From: Zeugodacus cucurbitae
Taxonomy: Eukaryota; Arthropoda; Insecta; Diptera; Tephritidae
Length of the DNA stretch: 64,000 nt
Direction: 5' to 3'
Assembly: GCF_028554725.1 (NCBI RefSeq)
Contig: NC_071671.1
Coordinates: 20,211,501 to 20,275,500 of the forward strand
The notes beneath the pieces are model-generated. The model had not been told where the DNA came from. It worked only from the letters and a program-made list of their open reading frames with translations, and ran no database searches. Below are positions 50,501-62,279 of this stretch, piece after piece (within the stretch, counting starts at the first letter, position 1; the number at the start of each line of letters is the position of its first letter). The position numbers were made by a program, and so were the translations under genes.

Positions 50501-53500
50501 TGCTCTACAAAATAAAAAAAATCGAAGAAGCTTTTTTAATCACTTCCGATCTTATGAGAATAAAGCACTTGAGCGCCATTATAATAATTTGAATCTATCT
50601 GGCAACGTCGAAAAAAGCTGCAAGCAAATTTAGTATCCGACTTTTGGCAGTGATATTAAAATATGATTTATGTCAGGAAGCGAAGAGAAGCGAACAAAAA
50701 TGTGACCAGAGCAGAAAATTAAATAGCAGATAATGGAAAGAAAAACAAGCGGACAAGTTGAACAAAATGAAAGCAGACTCACCAGTAGAAGTGAGAAAGT
50801 ATAGATATATTTATAAGTATGCAAGCATTTAATGGAACATATATATTCAATTACAAAATGTACTTTTTTAAAAGAAAGGTTCCATAAACTAGTTTAATTA
50901 CTCAATAAATAGGTATTTAATAGGTATAATTTATACTATGACAAATTTAATGGCGAATACTTGACGATGACACGCGCTGCAATAGCTTTCAAACCGTGCT
51001 GACATTTTGCATTATTTAGATTGAAAAGTGCAAAGTTGATAGCTGTCACTTGGCTGTCAATTCGATTTGAAGTTTGTCAAGAGTTAGACTACGGCTGTCA
51101 TTAAATTAAGTAACTTACTTTTTTAAAGTTGGAAAAAATATATAATATGCTGGTTTGAACAGTCTAAATATATATAATAATATATATATGGAATATATTT
51201 CATCAAATATCAAAAACATTGTCTAAAGTTTAGTTAGAATTAATTATAAAATTCTTCAATATTTAATAAAATCCATAGTGAGCCATCTACCTGTCAAAAT
51301 TTATTAACTTTTAGCAAAGAAAACATTAACAATTTGAAAACTCTTTTGCGGAAAACTCACCAGAATTATAGGTGTCTTTCAGCTGGGTAACATACGGCGC
51401 TTACTCGTGCCATAACTTTCACACAAACCCACCTAAAACTCTACAATTTAATATCAACACTGGGTCACGCAAACTCTTTATTTTCTATTTCACTGACAAG
51501 TCAAAAGTTCTTTTGGCCACAAGCCAAAATCTACACAAATAAAAACATCCCATAAAGCAACTCTATTTAGTAGCTTTCCCCGCCAGCTTCACGGCGCGTA
51601 CTCGCCGCTTTTCACTTGATTCGTTATGCACTGGATGCACTGCGGCGTTTTCGTAGCAAAATGCTCATTAAAAGCCGAAACGCTGCCAAGAATAACGCAA
51701 GCGTGTACGTGAGTGGAAAAGTAGGAGGTGCTTTGTAAGCAAAAGGAAGGAGAGGAAAATCGAAAAAATCAACGATAGATCGGTAGCGGTAAAGGAGTAT
51801 GCCCATATATTGTCGACATGCAATTTATTGTCAACGACAGCTTTTGGCTAAACTTTGTGCACACCCCAAAAATGCAATAACAAAAAAATATTATTTATTT
51901 TACAGTTATTGTATATATGTAAGAATATATGCATGTGTGTGTGTGACAGTTTTAACTAAAGTCGCATTAGCAATCGTTGACATGGCTGTGGCAACGCGCA
52001 TAGCATACACTTAGGCGCATACACACGCCGCATACATAGTACTGCATATGCACACAAATTTCACACACACATATGCACTTCAGCGCAAATTGTTTGGGCT
52101 CAACCAGGCGACAAAAGTTACTAATGTGCCAACACTGCGCCAAGTACAATAACAAAAGCCAACAACAACAACAAACTTATTGTGAAAAGACAATGCGTTG
52201 TGTAAAAGGTTGCTGGTGCTTTAGCAGCGGGCAAGGACATACAACAACAACAATGCTACTTATACAACAGCGAACTGGAGGATGCTCGCAATGGTACTAC
52301 TGTAGTGGCAGAAGACCGAATATATATAGTATATGCAGATATGATTTATTTTATTTTGCGCCCCAATGTATGCTTTGAATGTATGTGCGTACCCGCTATC
52401 ATAGCCACTTTAGCGCCTTTAGCTTTATCGGCGTTTGTGGCAAAGTTCGCAAAAGATTTAAGCTTAATATCCACAACGCTTGGTCGCGCTACAAGCTACA
52501 TACATACATATATAGTCACCACGTACATAATGCCACACAAGGTATATTGTAAGCAAATATTTATGCACCACCTCTGCTAGAGAATTGCGCAGCATCTATG
52601 TATGTAGATAGAGTCGTGTATATAGACAAGTGTAGAAAATATAGAGCGCTCATTTTTCCCGTGAGAATTTTAATAGATGAGTGTATAATAAACTAAAATT
52701 GTGTGGGGATTTGTATTGTTAGATGGTGGACCACAGTTTAAAGATAATAGATCACATTTAGTTTAACAAAGCGCAAAAGCAGCTTAATTAAAACGAAACA
52801 AACGGGCTTTAATATAACGAAGAGCGAATAGTTTTACACAGTTAGTAAGTTATCTGGGATAGGTTTGATGAGTATTTTTCAAGAAAATAAAAAATGTCTA
52901 ATTTGGTAAATTAAAAGTGAAATCCGAAATTTAATTGAGTTAATTAGTAAAATCCTTTAACACAATAATTTATATGAGATTCTGCAAAGATTACTACTGT
53001 TAGAACTGAAGCGATCTTGAGCATTTAAGCTTAAACTTCAGTCAAAATAGAAATATGAAAATCTCAGACTTCAATACTTCTACAGAAGACCTACGATAGC
53101 TTCTGTTCCGATTTTTATCAGTAGAGCCAGTAAGCAAGCAATTAGATGTGTTTGTTTTTGTTCATCCACACTTAGATCCATTTGTTTAAAAATAGAGCGC
53201 ATAAGGTCTCAACAACCCAACTTGTTTTATAGTTGTAAGATAGATATAGACACTAAATTTAATATTCCTGCGTGTTCAAACTTTGAAACTCAGGAACAAA
53301 GTGCAAATATTGTTTAAATATTAGTAAATCTCCAAAAAACTATTTTTTAAAATCCAAAAAATATTTTGACCCACATTTCCAGAAGATACTAATTGAGAAG
53401 TATTTATAAATGATTAAGTGAGAATTTAAATGAATTTTCTCATTACCGACGCTTAAAATATTGATTTATGTCATCTGTCATATGTCAATTGTCATCAGTC

Positions 53501-53934
53501 ATATGTAAATAGTAGTCTGTCAATATAAGAACTATTGACATAAAATTCTGATAAGAAAATGGTAAACAAATGGTAAATTGGTAAAGACTTAAATAAATTA
53601 ATAAGATCTAATTAGAAGAGAACATTCCATCAGTTACAGGATTCAATTGTCAATCTTTACCTACCGCTTTCACATTAAATCAGTATCTTCACCGCGATGC
53701 AGACTTCCTATCGTTATTAGCTCGTTACTAACTCTGTTTATTTAACTATTCTATTTGATCTGAACTCATAAATATGGTCCAAACATTCATAGAAGTCACT
53801 GATTGGTGTAAATCTCTCGCATTGAGAATGTAGTGTTGCAATTCTCCACTGATTTATGAAATCAATATCACATATATATCTTATACCCAAGCAAAAATTA
53901 CAACAATATCTACCAAAGAACCACTCATAAGAAG
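44580..53934. other. intergenic, no supported gene
   Basis: Frames of 60-103 codons occur (46376-46687, 47296-47604 and 52073-52580, for example), but none shows a domain. Those near 52073-52580 overlap in different phases over CAACAA triplets. GC-richer patches at 45060-45440 and 51350-51720 may be host regulatory DNA. A TGTCA/CATATG-rich patch lies at 53465-53525. Confidence 0.5.
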
Positions 53935-53939
53935 CATAT

Positions 53940-54825
53940 TCTTCTTGTCTGGCGTAAACACCGCTTATCCGGTTATAGCCGAGTCCACAACAGCGCGCCA
54001 TTCGTTTCTTCTTTTAGCAGTTTGTCGCCAATTGGTAATGCCAAGTGAAGCCAGGTCCTTCTCCACCTGTTCACCACCAAGCCGCTGTCTTTTCATTCGC
54101 TAAACTATGTCAATGTCGTCGTATAAATCGTACAGCTCATCGTTCCATCGTCTGTGGTATTCGCCGTTGCCAATGTTTAAGGGACCATAAATCTTCCGCA
54201 AAACCTTTCTCTCGAAAACTCCTAGTGTCGCCTCATAGGATGTTGGCATCGTCCACGCTTCTGCACCATAAAGTAGGTCGGGAATGATGAGGGACTTGTA
54301 GAGTTTAGTTTTTGTTCGTCGAGAGAGGACTTTACTTTTCAATTGCCTACTCAATCCATAGTAGCACCTGTTGGCAAGTGTGATTCTGCGTTGAATTTCC
54401 AGGCTGACATTGTTATTGCTGTTAATGCTAGTTCCCAGATAGACGAAATTATCTACAACTTCAAAGTTATCACTGTCAACAGTGACGTGGAAGCCAAGAC
54501 TCGAATGCGCTGACTGTTTGTTTGATGACAGGAGATATTTCGTCTTGTCCTCGTGCACCACCAGACCCATATGCTTCCTTATACAGTCTGGAAAAAGCAG
54601 ACCTAACGGCGCGGGTGTTGTTTACAATGATATCAATATCATCGGCGTGCGCCAGTAGCTGTACAATCTTATAAAAGATTGTTCTCTATTTAGCTCTGCA
54701 GCTCCAATTATTTTCAACAGCATCAGGTTAAAGAAGTCACACGATAGTGAGTCATCCTGTCTGAAACCTCGATTGGTATCAAATGGCTCGAAGAGGTCCT
54801 TCCCGATCCTGACAGCTGTACGTAA
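53940..54825 (-). mobile_element. RTE-like LINE copy, HADD mutation
   Basis: The minus strand begins near 54825 with RIGKDLFEPFDTNRGFRQDDSLSCDFFNLMLLKIIGAAELNRE, the motif B region, in which the usual QGDSLSC reads QDDSLSC. After a frameshift comes LLAHADDIDII in place of LLAYADDIDII, so the catalytic box has lost its tyrosine. The frame at 54100-54570 (156 codons) is the well-preserved next part: NFVYLGTSINSNNNVSLEIQRR through LYGAEAWTMPTSYE to NIGNGEYHRRWNDELYDLYDDIDIV. Then about 110 bp are deleted relative to the copy at 58690, and the 3' end follows to the short TTCTTC tail at the left edge. The right border is uncertain because residues before RIGKD do not match the other copies. Confidence 0.85.
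54100..54570 (-). pseudogene. RTE LINE C-terminal fragment
   Basis: 156 codons of the RTE-like ORF downstream of the RT palm are open here, from MGLVVHEDKTKYLLSSNKQS to DDIDIV. Compared with the copy at 58720 the protein is about 90 percent alike by eye. It ends where the internal deletion joins. This domain lies after the RT core in RTE-type elements; its precise role is not known to me. Confidence 0.8.
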
Positions 54826-56284
54826 AGAGCTTGATATGCCGCCCCACAGTTCCCTTATACCGAGTTGCTGATGAGTGCTCACACAGGAGTGCAAGTCGAG
54901 TAGAAAATCATTAAAAGCTAATAAGTGTTATATTAAATGGAGCTTGGATCCCTGTCACCCTCACTGAAAACAAAATATAAATTTGAACCACCGCTTAGTA
55001 TTCAAAGCTCGACTACACACCTTCTCACAAGATTTCCATTAGGTTTGTGGACAAATTTCAGGCATTTGGCTTCGAGTTAAAGTTTCCTTTGGCATTAGCA
55101 GTTGATAAATTACGGAAGACATTGCCAACCCAGCAGGCATAGATATTGAGATATTACCTATCAGCACAAGCATGAGCATGAATATAAACGAATGTGCCGT
55201 TACAGCCGCAGCACACCTGTGCTGTAAGAAGTTGGCATAGAAAACGGAAGTCAAAAACACATAAATTTTACAAGCTAGTGCAATTTTGAGCAAATACTGC
55301 ATGTAGTTGTGTGTGTGCATGTGTTGAGGTACGTTATATCAACAAATATTACTAGACGCCCACATGCAAGCCGACAACCCGAAATAGGGTATCTAAAAAG
55401 TTTTTTATTGCTGCACACCTATTAACACACATACATATATACTTTCATAGAAGCCATACAAGCCTTCTTTTATGGCGAACGCAACGGCTGCTGAGTGGGA
55501 AATGTTTGCAAAGCCCATCTGAGCTGCGTTGGAGCTTGCTCAATTCTGGTTATGCTTGCCTTGTTGTTTTTATTGTTGCTGTAGGTAACAGCCTCCTTTA
55601 TTTTTTGCACTTTCTATGCGCTGCTTTTGTATTCATATATGTGTTTTGAGTGTGTGTGGGTCACTTGCTCTTTCGCTTGTTAGCTCATTTTTGATTGTCC
55701 TCTTTCACGTTTTAGCCTCGGGTTCTTTACTTTGCTTAGCTAAGCTCAAAAGATGCTATTTTCATTTCACATCGCTTATTTATTTTTTATTTTTATTGTA
55801 GTTGATGTAGTTGTAGGGTACTTGTATTATATAGCTTCATTTGAGGCCTCACAGAAAGCATATGTTTACCGTTCTTTTGCTTTATATACGCATATGTATG
55901 TGTATACTTAAATTTATAACTGATTTAATATGTCCGAAAAGAATGACAAAGCACCTTTTGTATACCAAAATTATACATTTTGAAAATGTAATCTAGTCTA
56001 AATTTAGTAGTAATCTAGGCCGCTAGTTTTAGGCGTATTCACCCACTTGCGACGAGTTTATAATGCGATCTAACCTGAAGTGTCAAAAATTCTGAGTATT
56101 GTCTTTAAGATCATCAAATCTCGAAACATCTAAAGTATTTACATAGTAGTATTAATTTTAAACTCTGTCTGATATCTCTTCGATTGCTATCTCTCTCCGT
56201 TTCGACTGCTTCTTTAGCTGCAAAATGATTTCAAAGCGACCCCGCGATTCACTATTTTGTTAGCCTTGTTATAGTTATAGCCGC
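54826..56284. other. intergenic, no supported gene
   Basis: The block contains a hydrophobic 93-codon minus-strand frame (55039-55320) without known domain and CA-type runs. No repeat or gene is supported. Confidence 0.45.
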
Positions 56285-56815
56285 AGAAAGAGAAAGAGCG
56301 ACAAGCTGCCTGCCAAGCTAGCTCCATAGCTTCAAGAAAGCGGTGTGAACATGAACGCGGAGAAAGAAAGAACTTCTTCGATCTCTTGAGGGTTCTAATT
56401 CTGCCAACAAGAGAGGATCCCGAAACAAGTAAGAAGACACTGAAGGCAAAAGCGTGTTATAAGGCGGGGGTTGGGATTTGTAATCGACTCGAGGACAAGT
56501 CCAACTTGAGGGAAGAGGAGCTGAAAAGAGGCAGCGTTCGATAGAGAGCGAACCGAAGCCACCAACGAAGAGGAAGTGCAAGGGCGTAGTTGGGAAACTA
56601 AGCGTCACTAACAGTGAGATTGCAAAACGACATTTGATCGTGGCTCTCATTGGCTGCAGTAACCCGGTGGAAGATAGTAGAAATGAAGCTATTAGAACCC
56701 CTCTTCTCGAGAAACGCCAATGGCATGACCATGATCGTGAGACATACCAAAGCGTTAACAGATCACCTGTTAATAGTGATGCCAGATTGGACATAGTAAA
56801 ATCCATTAACTAAAA
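56285..56815 (+). pseudogene. possible LINE ORF1 remnant
   Basis: The GC-richer, purine-rich plus strand encodes, in pieces, LPTREDPETSKKTLKAKACYK with a following RLEDKSNLREEELKR, then ESEPKPPTKRKCK, and EIAKRHLIVALIGCSNP. The charged helix, the basic stretch and the IVALI(D) segment in this order recall the N-terminal ORF1 of LOA/I-type LINEs. Frames change at least twice. The long minus-strand frame at 56318-56806 is its opposite-strand shadow. Identification rests on weak remembered similarity; a host-gene fragment is the alternative. Confidence 0.3.
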
Positions 56816-58677
56816 AAATTAATTAAACTTATTACTAATATTTGGCAGCTTATTCCGTTTCAAATTACGTAGAAGTAAAAGATATGAATAGTTTCTCATA
56901 GAAATTAAATTGTGGCTTCTAGATGGCTATACTTCATGATTATTTAAATGGCTGTTAATTATAAAAATATGGGGGACTTTTGAAAACCCTAACTTACTTA
57001 ACTTTAGCATATTTTCTTCGATTAAATCCAGCTTTAGGACTCATTGCCTTTATAGAACTAATTGGTTGGTTGGTTAACATTAAAATAATGGTATTTACAG
57101 CTTGAGAGGATAAAAATACGAAGTTAAGATAAATCGGTTTGTTAAATTTCCAAGAAATAAATATGTTTATGCCTAGACAAGTTCTTTATCCCTAGGATGG
57201 TGCATCTGTATTTATGTATATTATTCAAACCGTAGATTAGATAAGGTATTTTATTTTGAGGCTTTGCATGGGCTCATTAAGGAGAGAAGTTATACTAATA
57301 TACCCTATAAAATTACATCTTTTTTAAAGTTTAACCAAAATAATAATTACGAATCTATAATAAATAATTAGTGTTCAATCAGTTGAAAGAGTGAAATTTA
57401 TTGCTAATTCTAGTGCGAAAAATTTGTTCACAAATATATATTGCTAAATATGTATTAGTACAATGAAGGATATAGGAATATTCCTTCCACACGTACTTCA
57501 ATTTTATTATTTGTTCTACTATTTCGACATTTTTTCCCGCGTACGTGCACATATTTACGCATATACTCGTATGTAATTTCTTATGATTTTTATTTTGTCT
57601 CTGGCACTTTGTTTCTAAGCTTTAAAATACCAGTGTACGCGCTTGTGTGACATGTGTCAATCAACTTTTTTTTTTTCGCTGACAACTCCAGAAAGACGAT
57701 GGATGCTCTGAATACCAAATGTAATAAAAATATTATTACTTGATTTGGATTTTTATGACGAATGTGTAGAAATACAATGCAACGAAGTGTAGTATGACAA
57801 ATATATATTTATGTATGTAAAAAGAGTGTACAAATGTGAGTAAGACATACAGCAAGAGCTTAGAAATCCGCGAACGTGTCCATTTTTATTGCCGGATGTG
57901 CTTGGGTACTTGAGTGTAATAACAATGAGTTGGGTTAAATATTAGAGATAATATATTAAATAAGGATTAGGAGAAGTGAAGATAATTGTCATATAAATTA
58001 TATTATATTTATTATAATTTATATTATTGTTTTTGACAGCGGAAAATAGGAGATAAAAATTATTATTTATGCTATATTGTATTGAGTAGATATATGATAT
58101 GTATTTTATAATAATTGATTACAAAAATTTATTGAAATAAATATTTTAAAGTGAATTTTACGAAAAAAATATTCATTTTTATTTTATAAAATATTAAAAA
58201 GATTATAAAAATATATAAAAAATTAATAAATATTTGAATTAATTTTTCTTAAAACAAAATTTTAAGACTTTTCTTTCACAAAATTTTCTTAAAAATTTCA
58301 TAAAGAACACCAACAGAATTTGTAGCTTTTAGCAATCACATTTCAATCTTCGGAATGCTCGCTCTTTAATTTTTAGTTTCTTCACATTTTATTTTATTTT
58401 AATGCAACTGCAATGCTATATATTTAGTGTTTAGAACTGCGTGATAGAAGCTCAAAGCACAGCAAAGCACAAACAATAGAACAAATATGTATATTTATAT
58501 ATTTATTAAAAGAAAATTTAAAGCGAACTCATATAAATGATTGTAACTTGAAAAATAAAGCTAAACTCTTAAATAAAATTGTAGAAAAGCGCAACATTTT
58601 ACTCAGCAACATGTTGCTTGAAGCATAGCAACAGTTAATGCAACAGCTTTTAGGCGACAGCTACCTTCTTGAATTCA
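56816..58677. other. AT-rich intergenic
   Basis: I see no gene or recognisable repeat. The part at 57940-58280 is nearly pure A/T. Confidence 0.5.
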
Positions 58678-58689
58678 ATATAATAGTTT
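58678..58689. repeat. target-site duplication, left copy
   Basis: ATATAATAGTTT directly abuts the (TTC)n 3' tail of the RTE insertion and is repeated without mismatch at 59396-59407. Confidence 0.9.
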
Positions 58690-59395
58690 CTTCTTCTTCT
58701 TAACTGGCGAAGAAAGCGCTTACGCGGTTATAGCCGAGTCCACAACAGTGCGCCACGCATCTCTCCTTTTAGCGGTTTGGCGCCAATTGGTAATACCAAG
58801 TGAAGACAGGTCCTTCTCCACCTGGTCCTTCCACCGGAGTGGAGGTCTCCCTCTTCCTCGGCTTCCACCAGCGGGTACTGCATCGAAAACTTTCAGAGCT
58901 GGGGCACTTTCATCCATTCGAACAACATGACCCAGCCAGCGTAGCCGCTGTCTTTTTATTCGCTGGACTATGTCTATGTCGTCGAACAACACATACAGCT
59001 CATCATTCCATCTTCTGCGGTATTCGCCGTTGCCAATGTTTAAGGGACCGTAAATCTTCCGCAAAACCTTTCTCTCGAAAACTCCTAGTGCCGTCTCATC
59101 GGATGTTGACACCGTCCACGCTTCTGCACCATAAAGTAGGACGGGAATGATGAGGGACTTGTAGAGTTTAGTTTTTGTTCGTCGAGAGAGGACTTTACTT
59201 TTCAATTGCCTACTCAGTCCATAGTAGCACCTGTTGGCAAGGGTGATTCTGCGTTGGATTTCAAGGCTGACATTATTATCGGTGTTAATGTTGGTTCCTA
59301 GGTATACGAAATTATCTACAACTTCAAAGTTATGACTGTCAACAGTGACGTGGGAGCCAAGACGCGAATGCGCTGACTGTTTGTTTGATGACAGG
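58690..59395 (-). mobile_element. RTE-like LINE, young 5'-truncated insertion
   Basis: The 706-bp insertion is bounded by a perfect 12-bp duplication (58678-58689 and 59396-59407). Its 3' end on the minus strand is a (GAA)n-type run, read as CTTCTTCTTCTT on the plus strand, with no poly(A), as in RTE-type elements. It is 5'-truncated within the region after the RT palm. The coding frame is open from the truncation point to the natural stop. This is the hallmark of target-primed reverse transcription that stopped early, and the lack of decay says it is the youngest of the five copies here. Confidence 0.93.
58720..59394 (-). pseudogene. RTE LINE ORF C-terminus, undamaged
   Basis: The frame runs without a stop for 225 codons from the truncation point at 59394; the first ATG in it is at 59203-59205, leaving 161 codons. 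It reads through NFEVVDNFVYLGT, SLEIQRRITLANRCYYG, SRRTKTKLYKSLIIPVLLYG, AEAWTVSTSDE, KIYGPLNIGNGEYRRRWNDE, RIKRQRLRWLGHVVRMDE, a PAGGSRGRGRPPLRWKDQ segment and GITNWRQTAKRRDAWRTVVD to the stop. The RRWLGHV-RM and R-rich P..RW segments are typical of the C-terminal part of this LINE type. It has no RT or endonuclease and no promoter of its own, so it is a dead-on-arrival copy. Confidence 0.9.
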
Positions 59396-59407
59396 ATATA
59401 ATAGTTT
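59396..59407. repeat. target-site duplication, right copy
   Basis: ATATAATAGTTT, identical to 58678-58689. Confidence 0.9.
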
Positions 59408-61494
59408 AAAATGCAATATTACACTCAGCAACATGTTGCCTAAAGCATTGCAAGAATGTATACAAAAGTGTAGTCAGTTTTTAGACGCGATTTGCCGGCA
59501 TATCTGCAAAGGACTGTGCTAAATATTTTAATATTGCGATATTACACCTACGACATTAGCCTCAAATGACACACAAATGAAAAGAATATGGCTACTGCAA
59601 AATTTCTAAAATGTTGCTAAGTTCAAAATGTTGCCAAAGTAATGATGTTAATGACTGTTTTGCATATTTTTAGCTCTTTCTCTTTTAGCATATTGTAAAC
59701 TATTAACTTTTAAATTAAATCGCGTTAAATTTTCTTTTAATAACAAGTAGTAGCACAAAGCAAAAAAATAAATGAAAATAGCAAAACTTTCGACGCTTAA
59801 AACGAAACTTAAATCACATACCTACACTTATAATTATTCATTAAAATAGTATTAAAAAACTTAGCCAACTATGACTATACCATACTCTTCTTCTTTCTCT
59901 ATCTCTCTCTTTCTCTCTATCGCTGTACTCCCAATCACAACCAACTTCCCGTATGAACTGTGTATGCCTAACGTCACTACTATGTTGCTATGCCAAATTT
60001 ATAAAAAACATTAAATTAAAAACTACACACAACCTTTCCAATTACAAAAAAATGCTATCAACTTAATAAATTAAATATTAATAACTATACACAACCAACA
60101 ATTTCCATATTAAAACAACCACAAATTACACCACACACTACTCTCCCAACAATCCATTAAATATTAATTCAAATGCTATGAAATTTAAAATGTATATATA
60201 TAAACTTATTAAACAAAAATTAAAATTATTTTAAAAAAATTAATATAAAACATCATAAAATATTTAAAAAATAATTAAACGCAATAACTGAACTTATTTA
60301 CACGCACACACTTGTACAAAATATATTCCACAACAAATTAACAAACCACTACAACAATTGTACAACAAATTCGACTACAACAACTGCAACTATCGCAACA
60401 TTAAATGCGCGCTGGCTTGTGTATGATTACAACAACAAAAATGTATATCTGTCAACTATGTAACTAAATACTTGCATATACTGCTGTGTAAAATATACAA
60501 CAACAACCACTCAACTCTACATATTGCACAACAAATTTGTATGCCAACAACAACAATTATTGCACTGTAAATACTACAACCACAAGCAGGAAGGTATTGA
60601 AGTAAGTACCGTTACAACCATTTGCCTACGTCGTCACCGTTATTGTCAGCAACGTTGTTCATTGTGTTGTTGTTGTTGCTGTTGTTGTTGGTTTCAAGTT
60701 CTTTGTTTACTAACTTGTAATAATATTTTGCTGTTATTTTGTTACGCTTCGGCGAGTTTTACAATTAAACTTGGGTTTTGAACAGTTTTTGAATATTTTT
60801 TTCTTTAATTCTAATATTTCAAACTGTTGCTCAATTATTTTCCTTACTTGTTGCCTATGTAATAAAACCATTATTTTATTAGTTTATTGTAAATACTAAA
60901 CAGTTTGAATTTCTTTTTGTAAAACCTTTGCAATTTTATTTGCAAAAATATATTTTTTAAAAAGTTCTTAAATAACCGATAAATTATTGGAACTTTACTT
61001 TACTAATCAACCAAATCAAGAACCAATCGTACACAGACATACATGTAATCCAACTAATTAACATACTCCCCTCACATAATTAGTAATTACAAACAAAAAT
61101 AATTAATTAAAGATTTCTAAAATTTCCATGCTTTGCACCGTTAACTTGTTTTAGTATGCATGTATGTAAGGTAGAAGTTTTAAAATCTCTAACCGAACCA
61201 TTACATTCAATTACAATTAATAAACTAATCAATTACTTGAGTGTGGTATTCATAATATAATACATATGTTAAATGAAGATTTAGTAATTAAATATAAATG
61301 TAAGTAATCGAAAAAATTATGATTATTTCCAAAATTAATCATATAAAAATAAAAGTAATGAAAAAGTAATTTAATTATTTTTTGAATATTTTTAGATTAT
61401 TTTTTTTCATATCTGTATATTATACTCGTATGTTTAATATAAAAAAGAATTAAAAATAATTTAAAAGTAATCAAAACCAAAATTCAGAAGCAGT
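59408..61494. other. intergenic, CAA/GTT-rich
   Basis: No gene is supported. CTCTCTCTTT patches lie near 59896-59925. CAACAA runs at about 60355-60560 are followed by GTTGTT runs at 60663-60692, so the strand could fold back. The cysteine-rich frame at 60524-60781 is a translation of these triplets. The stretch from 60785 on is A/T-rich. Confidence 0.5.
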
Positions 61495-61765
61495 ATTTAT
61501 GATTATTTCATAAAAAAAACATATTATCTAAATTTTTCTGCTAAAATTTAAAAAGAAGTTATTATCATTACTTTTAATGTTAATCTAGAATTGATTATCA
61601 AAAAAATTATCATTACTTTTAGCGGTAATCGGGAATTTATTATTAAATTTTTGATTACTTCATAAAATATTGACTTTTTTCAGCTAATATATAAAAAGTA
61701 GCTCGTATGATTACTTTTAGCGGTAATCGCGAATTATCAAATTTATGATTATTTCATAAAACTTA
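61495..61765 (+). repeat. degenerate local repeat
   Basis: The words GATTA.TTCATAAAA (61501, 61653 and 61747) and ATTACTTTTAGCGGTAATCG (about 61613 and 61711; decayed near 61567) recur in the same order with A/T-rich fill of varying length. These look like two to three diverged units, ending at the start of the long repeat at 61771. Confidence 0.6.
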
Positions 61766-61770
61766 TTTTT

Positions 61771-61802
61771 ATACTCTCGCAACAAAGTTGCTACGAGAGT
61801 AT
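61771..61802. repeat. 30-bp inverted repeat (hairpin) at repeat start
   Basis: TACTCTCG pairs with CGAGAGTA, and CAAC with GTTG around an AAA loop, with a short bulge (CTA side). It sits at the point where the local GATTACTTTTAGCGG repeat ends and the long repeat begins, so it probably marks the element's terminus. Confidence 0.7.
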
Positions 61803-62279
61803 TACAGTTTTGTTCACATAACGGTTGTTTGTAACACCTAAAACTAAAAGAGTTAGATATAGAGTCACTTATATATACCAAAGTGATCAGGATGACGAGT
61901 AGATTTGAAATCCGGATGTCTGTCCGTCCGTCTGTCCGTCTGTGCAAGCTGTAACTTGAGTAAAAATTAAGATATCTTGACGAAACTTGGCACAAATATT
62001 CCTTGGGACCGTGAGAGGATTGCTTTCGAAAATGGGCGAAATCCACAAAATGGCGAAAACCGAAAGCACATAAAGTGTCATAACTAAGCTATAAATAAAG
62101 TTAGAAAAGTAAAATTTGGAATAAAGGATCGCACTAGGAAAGGACATATTTGAATGTAATTTTTTTGGGTAAGTGAGCGTGGTCCTGCCCCCAAATCAGT
62201 TATTTGTATAAATCTCGCAAACCAATAAAGCTATATAAACCAAACTTTCCGCAGTCGGTTCTCTTACGTACCCTACCAC

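Noticed and set aside
56318..56806. 162-codon minus-strand frame
   Set aside because: It is the opposite strand of a purine-rich stretch that reads better, on the plus strand, as a broken LINE ORF1; the minus-strand protein has no domain.
58748..59150. Plus-strand frames of 60 and 116 codons
   Set aside because: They are the antisense of the well-preserved RTE C-terminus on the minus strand.
60524..60781. Cysteine-rich 85-codon frame as a possible secreted peptide
   Set aside because: The cysteine run is translated from GTTGTTGCT triplet repeats; no signal peptide or stable cysteine spacing.
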